Assembly: GCF_013370205.1 (NCBI RefSeq)
Contig: NZ_JABWGV010000002.1
Location: forward strand, 1-64,000
Direction: 5' to 3'
Length of the DNA: 64,000 bases
From: Qipengyuania atrilutea
GTDB lineage: Bacteria > Pseudomonadota > Alphaproteobacteria > Sphingomonadales > Sphingomonadaceae
Part shown: one piece after another, positions 52,076 to 61,278 of the stretch
How the letters are laid out: every line of letters begins with the position of its first letter
Numbering within the stretch: the stretch's first letter is position 1
Position numbers and translations under genes: made by a program
The notes under the pieces: generated by a model
Told to the model about the DNA's origin: nothing
The model's database searches: none
What the model saw: only the letters and a program-made list of their open reading frames with translations

Positions 52076-54322
52076 CTAACTGCCAAGCATATTCTCCCAC
52101 TTTATGAAAGGCAGGATGGATGCATGGTCGTCCGTCCAGGCATCGCTTTCGGGCTCCGGCAGCACGTCCCATGCCATCGCCGCATCCGCCTCGCGCAGGG
52201 CGGCGATCTTCGCTTTCCCCGGGCCGGTGACGATCCAGTCCGACGAACTCGCGCCGTCCTCGCCGCCGGGCACGTCGCTGCGGATCGCGCTGTCCCAGCC
52301 GCGCGCCTCAGCCGCGGCGGCCATAACCGGGCGCAGTTCGATGAAACGGTTCGATATATGCAGCAGCAGCATACCGTCGGCCTTAAGCGCGCGGGCGTAG
52401 GTCTCGAATGCTTCTTCGGTCAGCAGATGGAGCGGGATCGCGTCGGAGGAAAACGCGTCGATGACGAGGATGTCGTATTGCGACGGCGGCAGTTCTGCCA
52501 GCTTAAGCCGCGCATCGCCTAGAAGGATGTCGGCTTCCGGCGCGCAATCTTCGAGGAAGGTGAAAACCCCGCCGCGTGAATAGCGCAGCACCTGCGGATC
52601 GATCTCGAAAAAGTCGAAGCTCTGGTCCGGTTCGCGGTAGCAGGCAAGGCTACCGGTACCCAGACCGACCACGCCGACCGATGCTTCGGGTCCGTATAGC
52701 GTGCCCACATTGGCGAGCGCCAGTCCGACCCCTGAAGTTGGGCCGTAATAGGTCAGCGGCTGACTCCGCATCCCCGGCGCGAAGGACTGAAGGCCGTGCA
52801 TCGTCGTACCGTGCAGCAGGGCGCGGCGCTGCGTTTCCTCGTAATTGCGCACGGTATAGACGCCGAAATAGGACCGGCTGCGGTCGCCATCGAGCGTCAG
52901 TTTAAGCGTTTCCAGCCCTCCCCGCGCCATCATAAGAATAACGAGGATCATCAGGAATGCCCATTTCTTGCCCAGTGCGAGAATGCCGCAGATCGCCATG
53001 CCGACGGTCAGGAGCAGGACAGGCGTATCGTCGCGCGCCTCGATCGCGCTCACCATGAACGAACCGAGCGCGACCGAGATGACCACAAGCAACGCCGCCG
53101 CAAGCGAGTGCGTGCGCGGATGCATGCGCAGCCGGTCCATCCAGCGGATGAGGGGCTGGCCGGGCAGTAGCGCGCCTGCTGCGATGATAAGCAGGGGATG
53201 CTCCCACACCCAGTCGAATACGACTGGGGCGATCAGTGCAGTAAAGATGCCCCCGAGCACACCACCACTCGCCATCACCAAATAGAACAAGGTCAACTGG
53301 TCGGGCGCGGGCCGCGTATCGTAGAGCCGCCCGTGCAGCGTGGTCGCCACGACGAACAGAAGCACTATGGCCGCCAACGCGCTCGATAGATTGCCGGTTC
53401 CACGTGAAACCATCGCCATACTTCCCGCCAGCAGCAGGATGATCGGCGCGGGCCGCGTGAAGGCCCAGGCGAAACTGCGATCCGTGGCGAATGCGGGAAC
53501 GTAACTCAACAGGTAAAGCCCGAGCGGGATCACCCAGAGCAGCGGCATGGCAAACAGGTCGGTCGTGAGGTGCGTTGTGGTCGACAGCATGAGGCCCGAC
53601 GGCACGGCGGCGAGCGCAAGCCACAGCAATATGCGCTTTGCCGGGATCGGTTCGGAAGGCGCCGCGGTTTCCGCAATAGCGTTGATTGGCGCTTTCGCCT
53701 TCCACCGGGCGGCGGCGCTCCCGGCAACCATCGCCGCGAGCAGCGCATAGCCGATACTCCACACGATGCTTTGCGATTGCAGGCTCAGATTGGGCTCGAA
53801 CAACAACGGGTATGCCAGCAATCCGGCGAAGCTTCCGACATTGGACGCAGCGTACAGCCAATACGGATCACCCGCTCGGCTATCAGCGGCGAACCATTGC
53901 TGCATCAGCGGCGCCTGCGCCGAAACGAGGAAGAAGACCGGCCCGATCGTAAGCGCAAGCAGAGCCGGAACCCATAGCGGCTCCCACCCCGGCGCCGGCG
54001 AAGGCAGCTCCGCAAGGCCTATCGGCAGGGTCAATCCGGCGATGCCCAGCAGCGCAATATGCACGATCGCCTGCTTACGGAGCGGCCACCGGGTCAGCCA
54101 ATAGGCGTAGGCATATCCGCCCAGAAGTAGCGCTTGATACACCAGCATCGCGCTGTTCCAGACGTTCGGCGCTCCGCCCAGAAGCGGCAATGCGAGCCGC
54201 GCGACCAGCGGCTGCACGAGGAACAGCAGGAAACTCCCTGTCAGCAACGTTATGACGAACAGCCAGCGCCGCGAACGCAATGCCGCGCCGCCTTTCGTTT
54301 GGGCCGTGGCGGCGCTCGTCAC
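52076..54322 (-). CDS. Fused MFS-type membrane domain/spermidine synthase-like protein
   Basis: A 748-residue protein. The first ~460 residues hold about 12-14 transmembrane helices. A C-terminal cytoplasmic Rossmann methyltransferase/spermidine synthase-like domain follows (~515-740; VGVVGLGTGSLACY, FFEIDPQV, DILVIDAFSSDAIPLHLL). The normal aminopropyltransferase GGGxG and DxxDP residues are not kept, so spermidine synthesis is doubtful. GTG 54322 is in a GTGA overlap with the GNAT gene and has a GGGAGG box; ATG 54343 is also open. A parS-like site lies inside it (53396-53411). Confidence 0.87.
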   Translation of the reverse strand: MTSAATAQTKGGAALRSRRWLFVITLLTGSFLLFLVQPLVARLALPLLGGAPNVWNSAMLVYQALLLGGYAYAYWLTRWPLRKQAIVHIALLGIAGLTLPIGLAELPSPAPGWEPLWVPALLALTIGPVFFLVSAQAPLMQQWFAADSRAGDPYWLYAASNVGSFAGLLAYPLLFEPNLSLQSQSIVWSIGYALLAAMVAGSAAARWKAKAPINAIAETAAPSEPIPAKRILLWLALAAVPSGLMLSTTTHLTTDLFAMPLLWVIPLGLYLLSYVPAFATDRSFAWAFTRPAPIILLLAGSMAMVSRGTGNLSSALAAIVLLFVVATTLHGRLYDTRPAPDQLTLFYLVMASGGVLGGIFTALIAPVVFDWVWEHPLLIIAAGALLPGQPLIRWMDRLRMHPRTHSLAAALLVVISVALGSFMVSAIEARDDTPVLLLTVGMAICGILALGKKWAFLMILVILMMARGGLETLKLTLDGDRSRSYFGVYTVRNYEETQRRALLHGTTMHGLQSFAPGMRSQPLTYYGPTSGVGLALANVGTLYGPEASVGVVGLGTGSLACYREPDQSFDFFEIDPQVLRYSRGGVFTFLEDCAPEADILLGDARLKLAELPPSQYDILVIDAFSSDAIPLHLLTEEAFETYARALKADGMLLLHISNRFIELRPVMAAAAEARGWDSAIRSDVPGGEDGASSSDWIVTGPGKAKIAALREADAAMAWDVLPEPESDAWTDDHASILPFIKWENMLGS
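53396..53411. other. parS-like ParB-binding site
   Basis: GGTTCCACGTGAAACC is nearly palindromic and its inner 14 bases differ at one position from the parS core GTTTCACGTGAAAC. It lies inside the MFS/SpeE coding sequence; intragenic parS sites are common. Assuming equal bases, such a match with at most one mismatch is expected about 0.01 times in 64 kb. Confidence 0.65.
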
Positions 54323-54885
54323 TTCCCTCCCCACTCCTCGCATGAAATCGAATAGACGATTATCCGACCGGTATCGGGATCGAACTCGTCATTGTCGAAG
54401 TCGAGATCCTCGCGGCGGCGCATGCCGAGCCGGATCATGAGGCCCCAGCTTGCCGCATTGGCCTCCACCGTCAGCGCGATGATCTCGTCCGCTCCGAACC
54501 GCTCGAAGCCCGCCGCAAGCGATGCAGCCGCCGCGTCCTTCGCATAGCCGTGCCCCCACGCATCTTCGCGCAGGCGCCAGCCGATTTCCATCATGCCGAT
54601 CGGCCCGCCCGCCTGGTTGCAGCGCTTGAGACCGCAGAAACCAAGCAGTTCGCCGCTCAAATGTTCGTCATCCGATTTGCGCTCGCAAACCCAGAAGGTG
54701 TGGCCATATTGGCGCCGGTAGCTTCGGAGCCGTTCCTCGGCGCCGCGACGTTTCTCAGCATTCGCCACTCCGCCGAGCCACCGCATGACTTCGGGCGTGT
54801 TGGTGACCTCCCAGAACCGCGGCCAGTCCTCATCATGCCAGTCGCGCAGGATCAGCCGGTCGGTCTCGATACGGAATTCAGCCAT
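54319..54885 (-). CDS. GNAT family N-acetyltransferase (RimJ/RimL type)
   Basis: A 188-residue acetyltransferase. It starts with ETDRLILRDWHDEDWPRFW, typical of the RimJ/RimL subgroup; MEIGWRLREDAWGHGYAKDA forms the acetyl-CoA loop (Q/RxxGxG as WGHGYA), and VEANAASWGLMIRLGM is the motif-B helix. The substrate is unknown. ATG 54885 overlaps the hemB stop by 8 nt, and its stop overlaps the start of the MFS/SpeE gene by 4 nt. Confidence 0.88.
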   Translation of the reverse strand: MAEFRIETDRLILRDWHDEDWPRFWEVTNTPEVMRWLGGVANAEKRRGAEERLRSYRRQYGHTFWVCERKSDDEHLSGELLGFCGLKRCNQAGGPIGMMEIGWRLREDAWGHGYAKDAAAASLAAGFERFGADEIIALTVEANAASWGLMIRLGMRRREDLDFDNDEFDPDTGRIIVYSISCEEWGGK

Positions 54886-55873
54886 TGAGGAGTCGCGCAG
54901 CAAGCGGCGCGTGGTAGCTCAGAATACCGGTACAACCCGCCCGCTTCATCGAGAGCAGCTTTTCCATCACCAGCGCCTCTTTCGAAGCGACCCCGGCAGC
55001 AGCCCCGGCCTCGATCAAGGCATATTCGCCGCTCACCTGGTAGGCAAACACCGGCACGCCGAAGCGTTCTTTCACGCGGTAGACGATGTCGAGATAGGCG
55101 AGGCCCGGCTTCACCATCACGCTGTCCGCACCTTCATTGAGGTCGAGCGCCACTTCGCGCAGCGCTTCCTCGGCATTGGCGGGGTCCATCTGGTAGCTGC
55201 GCTTGTCGCCCTTCAGTAGCCCGCCCGACCCCACGGCGTCACGGAACGGGCCGTAGAAAGCGCTCGCATATTTCGCGGCGTAGGACATGATCTGCACATT
55301 GACGTGGCCGGCCTCTTCCAGCGCGTCGCGGATTACGCCGATGCGGCCGTCCATCATGTCGGAGGGCGCGATGATATCGGCGCCTGCTTCCGCCTGGTTC
55401 AGCGCCTGGCGGACGAGTATTTCGACCGTTTCGTCGTTCGCGACATAACCTGCCGCGTCGAGCACGCCGTCCTGACCGTGACTCGTATAGGGATCGAGCG
55501 CCACGTCGGTCAGAATGCCGATGTTGCCCCCACAGGCATCGCGCACGGCGCGAATGGCGCGGCACATCAGATTATCCGGATTATGCGCTTCCTCGCCCCG
55601 CTCGCTGCGCTTGTCCGCGGGCGTATTGGGAAACAATGCGATACAGGGGATACCGAGCGCTACGGCTTCCTTCGCGCGCGCCGCGATACCGTCCACGCTC
55701 CAGCGCGAGACCCCCGGAAGGCTGGGAACAGCCTCTTCGGTTTCACGCCCCTCGGTGACGAACAGCGGCCAGATCAGATCGGAGGAAGACAGCGCGGTTT
55801 CGCGGTGCAGCGCGCGGCTCCACCCGCTGGCGCGCGTACGGCGCATTCGAAGGCGGGGATAGGCGGCAGGCAT
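54878..55873 (-). CDS. hemB: Delta-aminolevulinic acid dehydratase (porphobilinogen synthase)
   Basis: HemB condenses two 5-aminolevulinate molecules to porphobilinogen in haem synthesis. This 331-residue protein has the two active-site lysines in SYAAKYAS and MVKPG. The metal region reads DVALDPYTSHGQDG, where aspartates and alanine replace the three zinc cysteines, so it belongs to the magnesium-dependent class common in alphaproteobacteria. First gene of a tightly overlapping minus-strand run. Confidence 0.96.
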   Translation of the reverse strand: MPAAYPRLRMRRTRASGWSRALHRETALSSSDLIWPLFVTEGRETEEAVPSLPGVSRWSVDGIAARAKEAVALGIPCIALFPNTPADKRSERGEEAHNPDNLMCRAIRAVRDACGGNIGILTDVALDPYTSHGQDGVLDAAGYVANDETVEILVRQALNQAEAGADIIAPSDMMDGRIGVIRDALEEAGHVNVQIMSYAAKYASAFYGPFRDAVGSGGLLKGDKRSYQMDPANAEEALREVALDLNEGADSVMVKPGLAYLDIVYRVKERFGVPVFAYQVSGEYALIEAGAAAGVASKEALVMEKLLSMKRAGCTGILSYHAPLAARLLNG

Positions 55874-55921
55874 GGCAGGCTGATGAAGCTTTCCGCGTGC
55901 GAGCGCAAGGCGCCGCGCGCG

Positions 55922-57553
55922 TCAGTCGATCCGCGTCACCTGCTCCAGCCGGTCGATCTCGCGCACCGGCTCTGCCGCTTCGCTCGTCGTCACTTCCAGA
56001 TCGTTCAGCGCTTCGCCCGGTTTCACCGTCTTCAGCCGGTTCAGGGTCGTTCGGAACTGCACGAGTTCAGCGCCCGAAAGCTGTTCGCGCATGGAATATT
56101 TCACGCTTTGCGGATCGACCGCGCGGCCGCCGCGGTACATTTCGTAATGCAGGTGCGGTCCGGTCGAAAGCCCGGTCGAGCCGATGTAGCCGATCACCTG
56201 CCCCCGCCGGACCGACTGGCCCGGACGCACCGCGCTGCGGCTCATGTGACAGTAGCGGGTCGACAGATTGCCGGCATGGCTGAGGCGGACCGCAATGCCG
56301 CATCCGCCCATGCGTCCCGCTCCGGTGACGCGCCCGTCCGTGACGGCGACGATCGGCGTGCCGTGCCGCCCGCGAAAATCGAGGCCGGCGTGCATGCGGC
56401 GGTAGCCGAGGATCGGGTGGCGGCGCATTCCGAAACGGGAGGACATGCTGCCGGGAACCGGCGCGACAAGGCCGGCGCGCTCTTCTCCGGTGCCGGACGC
56501 ATCGAAGAAGCGCTCCTTGGAGCCCCAGCGCATCAACTGCGTCGTCGGCTTGCCGCCCCGCTCAATCCCGGCGTAAAGCAGCTTGCCCGCTTGCCGCTCG
56601 CCCGTTTCCGCGCGGCGGTGGGCCATGATGATGTCGAACGTGTCGGTGGCGGCAATCCGTCCTAGGTCGACATGATCGCCGAGCGCCTTGAGATAGGACT
56701 GGATCGCGCTTGCCGGAGCACCCGCCGCCCGTGCGGAGCGATAGAGGCTGTCGCCGACCGTACCGGTAATGCGCAGCGGTGTATCGTCCACGCGGATCAC
56801 CTTGCGCTCGACCGCCAGTTGGCCGTTTTCACGGTTGAGGGACAGCTGCAGGTCGAAACGCGCGCGGAAACTTAGGGCATCGAGCGGGCGACTCGCTCCT
56901 TGGGCGGGACGGCGACCGAGCGTGATTTCGAACTGCGTACCGGGCTCGATTTCCTCTAGCGGGAAGGCGCCGCCGATCATCTCCGCGATCCGGTCCGCCT
57001 CACTACCGCCAAGACCGGCGCGGCGCAGCATCTCGTCAAGACTGTCGCCGCGCCCAAGCGTCGACAGCAGTTGCAATTGCGGGCGTTCGGGAGCCGCGGC
57101 GAGCGGCGTCACGGCGGCGGTCGCGGCCATGCGGCGTCCGGAATCGCCTCCAAGACCGAGGGGCATGATCATCTGGCTGCGATATTCGTCGCGCGCATTC
57201 TCGTCGATATTGGCGAGATCGGCCGCCTCGAGCGGTGCGAAGTCGGGCCATAGCGCGACAGATACCGCGATCAGCGCGATCATCGTGCCGGCGCCGCGGA
57301 ACCAGCGCCCGCTGCCGATGTCCTGCGCGAGGTCGGGTGCGAATTCGAAACCGGACAGTTTCCGCTCGATCCGCGCCCGCAGACCCGGTTTGACAGGCTT
57401 CTGAGTTTTGCTGCTGCTGGCTGCCCGCGGTTTTGCAGTATCGGCGCGCGGTCGGGTATCTCGGTCGCGCGCCAGGTTCCAGCGCACCTCCTCGATCGCT
57501 GCGTCTTCAGCGGCTGGTTCCGAATGGCTCGACGATGATCGCGGTAGGTCCAA
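55922..57553 (-). CDS. M23 family peptidoglycan endopeptidase, membrane-anchored, with LysM-like/OapA region
   Basis: A 543-residue protein with a ~85-residue cytoplasmic segment, one transmembrane helix (WFRGAGTMIALIAVSVALW), a periplasmic region with a LysM/OapA-like half (RGDSLDEMLRRAGLGGSEAD) and an intact M23 domain: MHAGLDF, YCHMS and HLHYE. The frame is open to 57802 and runs into the divergent helicase frame. TTG 57553 is chosen because AGAGG lies ~6 nt upstream and leaves a free promoter region before the helicase start. Expected role: cross-bridge cleavage during wall growth. Confidence 0.86.
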   Translation of the reverse strand: MDLPRSSSSHSEPAAEDAAIEEVRWNLARDRDTRPRADTAKPRAASSSKTQKPVKPGLRARIERKLSGFEFAPDLAQDIGSGRWFRGAGTMIALIAVSVALWPDFAPLEAADLANIDENARDEYRSQMIMPLGLGGDSGRRMAATAAVTPLAAAPERPQLQLLSTLGRGDSLDEMLRRAGLGGSEADRIAEMIGGAFPLEEIEPGTQFEITLGRRPAQGASRPLDALSFRARFDLQLSLNRENGQLAVERKVIRVDDTPLRITGTVGDSLYRSARAAGAPASAIQSYLKALGDHVDLGRIAATDTFDIIMAHRRAETGERQAGKLLYAGIERGGKPTTQLMRWGSKERFFDASGTGEERAGLVAPVPGSMSSRFGMRRHPILGYRRMHAGLDFRGRHGTPIVAVTDGRVTGAGRMGGCGIAVRLSHAGNLSTRYCHMSRSAVRPGQSVRRGQVIGYIGSTGLSTGPHLHYEMYRGGRAVDPQSVKYSMREQLSGAELVQFRTTLNRLKTVKPGEALNDLEVTTSEAAEPVREIDRLEQVTRID

Positions 57554-57752
57554 CCCGCCCTCTTTTCTTGTTGCCGCCGGCGATCCCTTGCCGGTCGGCC
57601 CTCTTGTCCAAGCGCTTGATTGCCGAATTTCTAGGGAAATCAAACTTAAAATCGCGTTAATCCGCGACGATCCGCCGCCTTTGCGCGGCAAACCGAGATT
57701 GCGCCGGTCTACGCGGTTGCGGCTCTGCCCGCGTGCTGGCATTCCATGGGGC

Positions 57753-60332
57753 GTGGAAGGCAGCAAGCTCAAGGCGGTCCTCGGGCCGACCAATACCGGC
57801 AAGACCCATCTGGCGATTGAGCGGATGTGCGCGCATTCGAGCGGCGCGATCGGGTTTCCGCTGCGCTTGCTTGCCCGCGAAGTCTACGACCGCGTGGTCG
57901 CGATCAAGGGCGAGAAGCAGGTCGCGCTCATCACCGGGGAGCAGCGCATCGAGCCGCCGGATGCGCGCTATTTCCTCTGCACCGCCGAGGCCATGCCGCT
58001 ACGCCGTCCGGGGATGGGCGGCGGACCGGAAGGTGATTTCGCCTTCGTCGCGCTCGACGAGGCACAACTCGCCGCGGACCGCGAGCGGGGACACATTTTC
58101 ACCGACCGGCTGCTTCACGCGCGCGGGCGGGAAGAAACCATGCTGCTTGGCTCGGCCACGCTCGAGCCGCTCGTCCGGCAACTCGAACCGAAGGCGGAAC
58201 TGGTGGAGCGGCCGCGCTTTTCCACCCTAACGCATATTGGCGCGCGCAAGCTCTCGCGGCTTCCGCCGCGCAGTGCGGTCGTCGCCTTCTCCGCCGAGCA
58301 GGTGTACGGCGTTGCAGAGATGCTGCGCCGGTTCCGCGGCGGCGCGGCCGTGGTCATGGGCGCGTTGAGCCCCGAGACGCGCAATCGGCAGGTCGACCTG
58401 TTCCAGTCGGGCGAGGTCGACTACATCGTGGCGACCGACGCGATCGGCATGGGCCTGAATCTCGATCTCAACCACGTCGCCTTTGCCGGCCTCACCAAAT
58501 TCGACGGTATGCGGCAGCGACGATTGCAGCCCGCCGAGATGGCGCAGATCGCCGGGCGCGCGGGGCGGCACCAACGCGACGGGACCTTCGGCGTCCTAGC
58601 GGGGATGTCGCGCGACGGCGGGCGCGGCGCACCGCCGCCGGAATTCGATGACGAGGAAGTCTATGCGATCGAGGAACACCGTTTTGCGCCGCTGACCCGC
58701 CTCTACTGGCGCGAACCTGAGCCTCGCTTCGATTCGATCGAGGTTCTCATCGCTGACCTTGAAGCTCCGCCTGATCACGCGGCCCTTGCCGCCGCTCCGG
58801 AGGCGATCGACCTAGCGGTTCTCAAACGGCTACATAGCGACGGCATAACCGAAGCGGTAAAAGGCGCTGGTTCTGTCAGGCGGTTCTGGGAAATTTGTCA
58901 GCTACCGGACTTCCGCAGCCAGGGGACTGACATGCACGCGCGTTTCGTTTCCCGCCTGTGGGCCGATCTTTCGACCGGCTATCTCGGCGCAGATTATGTT
59001 GCCTCGCGCATCGCCCAGCTCGATAATGTTCAGGGTGATATCGATACGCTTCAAGGACGTATCGCTGCGATTCGCAGTTGGGCGTATATCTGCCAGCGTC
59101 CCGATTGGGTGCTGGCGCGCGACGAAATGGCAGCCCGCGCCCGGGCCGCCGAAGCCAAGCTTTCCGACGCGCTCCATGCGCGCCTTACCGAACGATTCGT
59201 AAACCGAAGGACGACGTTGCTGATGAAAACCGCAGGCCAGGACGCCTCGCTACTGCCCATCACGATAGGAGAGGACGATGCGGTCCTCGTCGAGGACGAG
59301 CGCATCGGCCATCTGGAAGGGTTCCGGTTCGTCGTCGATACTTCGGCCGGGCATGAAGACCGCAAGATGCTGCTCGCTGCAGCGGAAAAGGCGCTACCGG
59401 GCATTCTTGCTGCGCGCGCTACCAAGTTGACCGACAGCGGGATGGACGGCGTCACGATAATGGACGGGGCGCTTCACTGGCAGGGTCATGCGATCGCCTC
59501 GCTCGATCTGCGCGAAGGCAAGGTCATGCCCGCCCTCTCGCCCGCAAGGGACCTCGCGATGCTGCCCGCCGCCAGCCGGGAGGCCTTCATGGCAGCGCTG
59601 GAAGGATGGCTGACAACTAGACTGGAGCCGCTCGCCCCGCTGGAGAAGCTGCACGAGGCCGCGCGCGATCCTGCCGCCGAATCGGAAGCCCGGGCAATCG
59701 TACATACGCTGATCGCAGGTCACGGCTTCGCGCGGCGCGACAAATCCGGCCTGATGCATCTACCGAAGGAATTGAGACCCTTTCTTAGGCGTCTCGGCGT
59801 CACTTTCGGCGCTTTAGACATCTTTGTGCCCGCGCTTCTCAAACCTGCACCGCGGCAACTCCTCCACATGCTCGGTATCGACCGCCGCCCGCTTCAGAGC
59901 GCGATGTTGCCGGTAATCGCAGAGGAGCGGAACCTGCCGAGCGGCTACCGGCCCGCTGGCGAGCAGGCGATCCGGCTCGACCTTGCCGAGAAGGTCTTCC
60001 GCGCCGCGCACGAGGCGCGCAGCAAGAGCAAGGCGCGCAAGTTCTTCTTCGATTCGGCGCTCCCGGTATCGATCGGCCTCGAACCTGCGAACTATCGCCG
60101 CCTCATGAGCGCAGCCGGTTTCCGCCTGCAGAAAGCGCCCGCCCTGGCCGAAGGCGCGTTCGGCCCGCCGGTGCCCGACAAGTGGGAATGGCAACCCTCC
60201 TCACGGCGCGCAGCTTCAGGCAAAAGCCTGTCTCGCGGAAAGCCGGAGCGCGGGAAGCGGGAGCGCTCGCCCCAGCCCAAGACGGTGGCGGAAGGCAATC
60301 CGTTCGGCGCGCTTGCAGATCTGATGCGGTGA
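57753..60332 (+). CDS. SUV3-like/mitochondrial-type superfamily 2 RNA helicase
   Basis: An 859-residue helicase. Walker A is GPTNTGKTHLA near residue 10 and ALDEAQ replaces the DEAD box; motif III-like LGSATLE, motif V TDAIGMGLNLDLNHVAF and motif VI QIAGRAGRHQ follow. The SUV3 C-terminal region is present, and the last ~60 residues are Lys/Arg/Ser-rich. Bacterial homologues occur across alphaproteobacteria; a role in RNA turnover is inferred from mitochondrial SUV3. GTG 57753 is chosen because homologous proteins begin just before the P-loop; the frame is open back to 57408. Confidence 0.87.
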   Translation: MEGSKLKAVLGPTNTGKTHLAIERMCAHSSGAIGFPLRLLAREVYDRVVAIKGEKQVALITGEQRIEPPDARYFLCTAEAMPLRRPGMGGGPEGDFAFVALDEAQLAADRERGHIFTDRLLHARGREETMLLGSATLEPLVRQLEPKAELVERPRFSTLTHIGARKLSRLPPRSAVVAFSAEQVYGVAEMLRRFRGGAAVVMGALSPETRNRQVDLFQSGEVDYIVATDAIGMGLNLDLNHVAFAGLTKFDGMRQRRLQPAEMAQIAGRAGRHQRDGTFGVLAGMSRDGGRGAPPPEFDDEEVYAIEEHRFAPLTRLYWREPEPRFDSIEVLIADLEAPPDHAALAAAPEAIDLAVLKRLHSDGITEAVKGAGSVRRFWEICQLPDFRSQGTDMHARFVSRLWADLSTGYLGADYVASRIAQLDNVQGDIDTLQGRIAAIRSWAYICQRPDWVLARDEMAARARAAEAKLSDALHARLTERFVNRRTTLLMKTAGQDASLLPITIGEDDAVLVEDERIGHLEGFRFVVDTSAGHEDRKMLLAAAEKALPGILAARATKLTDSGMDGVTIMDGALHWQGHAIASLDLREGKVMPALSPARDLAMLPAASREAFMAALEGWLTTRLEPLAPLEKLHEAARDPAAESEARAIVHTLIAGHGFARRDKSGLMHLPKELRPFLRRLGVTFGALDIFVPALLKPAPRQLLHMLGIDRRPLQSAMLPVIAEERNLPSGYRPAGEQAIRLDLAEKVFRAAHEARSKSKARKFFFDSALPVSIGLEPANYRRLMSAAGFRLQKAPALAEGAFGPPVPDKWEWQPSSRRAASGKSLSRGKPERGKRERSPQPKTVAEGNPFGALADLMR

Positions 60333-60649
60333 GCGGCGACTGCGGCACCGGCGGGATGCGGATCGACCGCCTGCTGTACTGCCTGCGCTTCGTGAAGACC
60401 CGCTCCGCCGCGCAGGCGCTAGTCGGCGAAGGCCATATCCGCTGCAACCGTCAGCGCGTCCTGCGTTCCAGCCTGTGCATCAAACCCGGCGACGTCCTGA
60501 CCTTGCCTACGGGGAGGACGGTCCGCGCGGTCGAGGTTCTCTCGCTGCCCGAACGGCGCGGTTCAGCGAGCGAAGCGGCTCTCCATTACCGCATCCTTGC
60601 GAGCGGCGATGCAGCGGGAGGGTTGACCACAGACGCCAAAGCGCCATAG
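60329..60649 (+). CDS. S4-domain RNA-binding protein (Hsp15-like)
   Basis: A ~106-residue protein with an S4 RNA-binding domain (MRIDRLLYCLRFVKTRSAAQ, then GHIRCNRQRVLRSS and IKPGDVLTLP), resembling Hsp15/YlmH-type proteins that act on stalled 50S subunits. GTG 60329 overlaps the helicase stop (GTGA); ATG 60356 begins directly at the S4 domain and is an alternative. Coupled to the helicase gene, which fits a shared RNA-related role. Confidence 0.87.
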   Translation: MSGDCGTGGMRIDRLLYCLRFVKTRSAAQALVGEGHIRCNRQRVLRSSLCIKPGDVLTLPTGRTVRAVEVLSLPERRGSASEAALHYRILASGDAAGGLTTDAKAP

Positions 60650-60694
60650 CGCAAATTTTCAAACTAGCGTGAATTGCCAAGGAAGCCGCCGTCC

Positions 60695-61033
60695 ATGACT
60701 TACGTCGTCACCGATGCCTGCATCAAATGCAAATATACCGATTGCGTGGAAGTGTGCCCGGTCGATTGCTTTTACGAAGGCGAGACGATGCTGGTCATCA
60801 ACCCCAGCGAATGCATCGATTGCGGCGTATGCGAGCCCGAATGCCCGGCCGAGGCGATCCTGCCCGACACCGAAGACGGCCTCGAAAAATGGCTGGAGCT
60901 CAATACGAAGCTTTCGGCCGAATGGCCCAACATCACCCAGCAGAAAGACCCGCCCGCCGATGCGGACGAGCACAAGGGCGAGGAAGGCAAGTTCGAGAAG
61001 TACTTCACCGACGCCCCCGGCGAAGGCGACTAG
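60695..61033 (+). CDS. fdxA: Seven-iron ferredoxin FdxA
   Basis: A 112-residue ferredoxin with one [3Fe-4S] and one [4Fe-4S] cluster. Cysteines are in [17 protein letters not shown] and [12 protein letters not shown]; the spacing CxxCxxxxC followed by CP with a non-cysteine in the first cluster fits the 7Fe type. A ~45-residue C-terminal extension ([16 protein letters not shown]) is typical. It carries electrons in the cytosol; the partner is unknown. ATG 60695 is chosen, with AAGGA 11 nt upstream; TTG 60674 is also in frame. Confidence 0.94.
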   Translation: MTYVVTDACIKCKYTDCVEVCPVDCFYEGETMLVINPSECIDCGVCEPECPAEAILPDTEDGLEKWLELNTKLSAEWPNITQQKDPPADADEHKGEEGKFEKYFTDAPGEGD

Positions 61034-61278
61034 CTACAGATCGTGTTCGGGCCGTGTTAGCGGTATCCCATGCCGACTGGTAATATTGTTACAGCCGTGC
61101 TATATAATCTACTAACTGTACCGGTCTGCGCCGGTCAGCCCTGGTTTGATTGAAAGGCCCGGTGCCGCACCGCTCCCGTTCACGTTCAGCACCCGTTACG
61201 CCGTTTTCGGCGATACGCCTCGTTGAACCCGTCCGAACGGCCCGGCTGCGAGCGGGTATGTAGTTGAAAGGAATTTGC
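61034..61278 (+). other. 245-bp region between fdxA and carD, probable carD leader
   Basis: It contains a perfect TATAAT at 61103-61108 without a good -35 at 16-18 bp, and a small hairpin CGGTGC-CG-CACCG type sequence near 61160-61172. Otherwise I see no gene or terminator. A promoter for carD and a long leader are plausible. Confidence 0.4.

Noticed and set aside
55304-56665. 453-codon plus-strand frame
   Set aside because: Antisense to hemB and the M23 gene, both with clear catalytic motifs.
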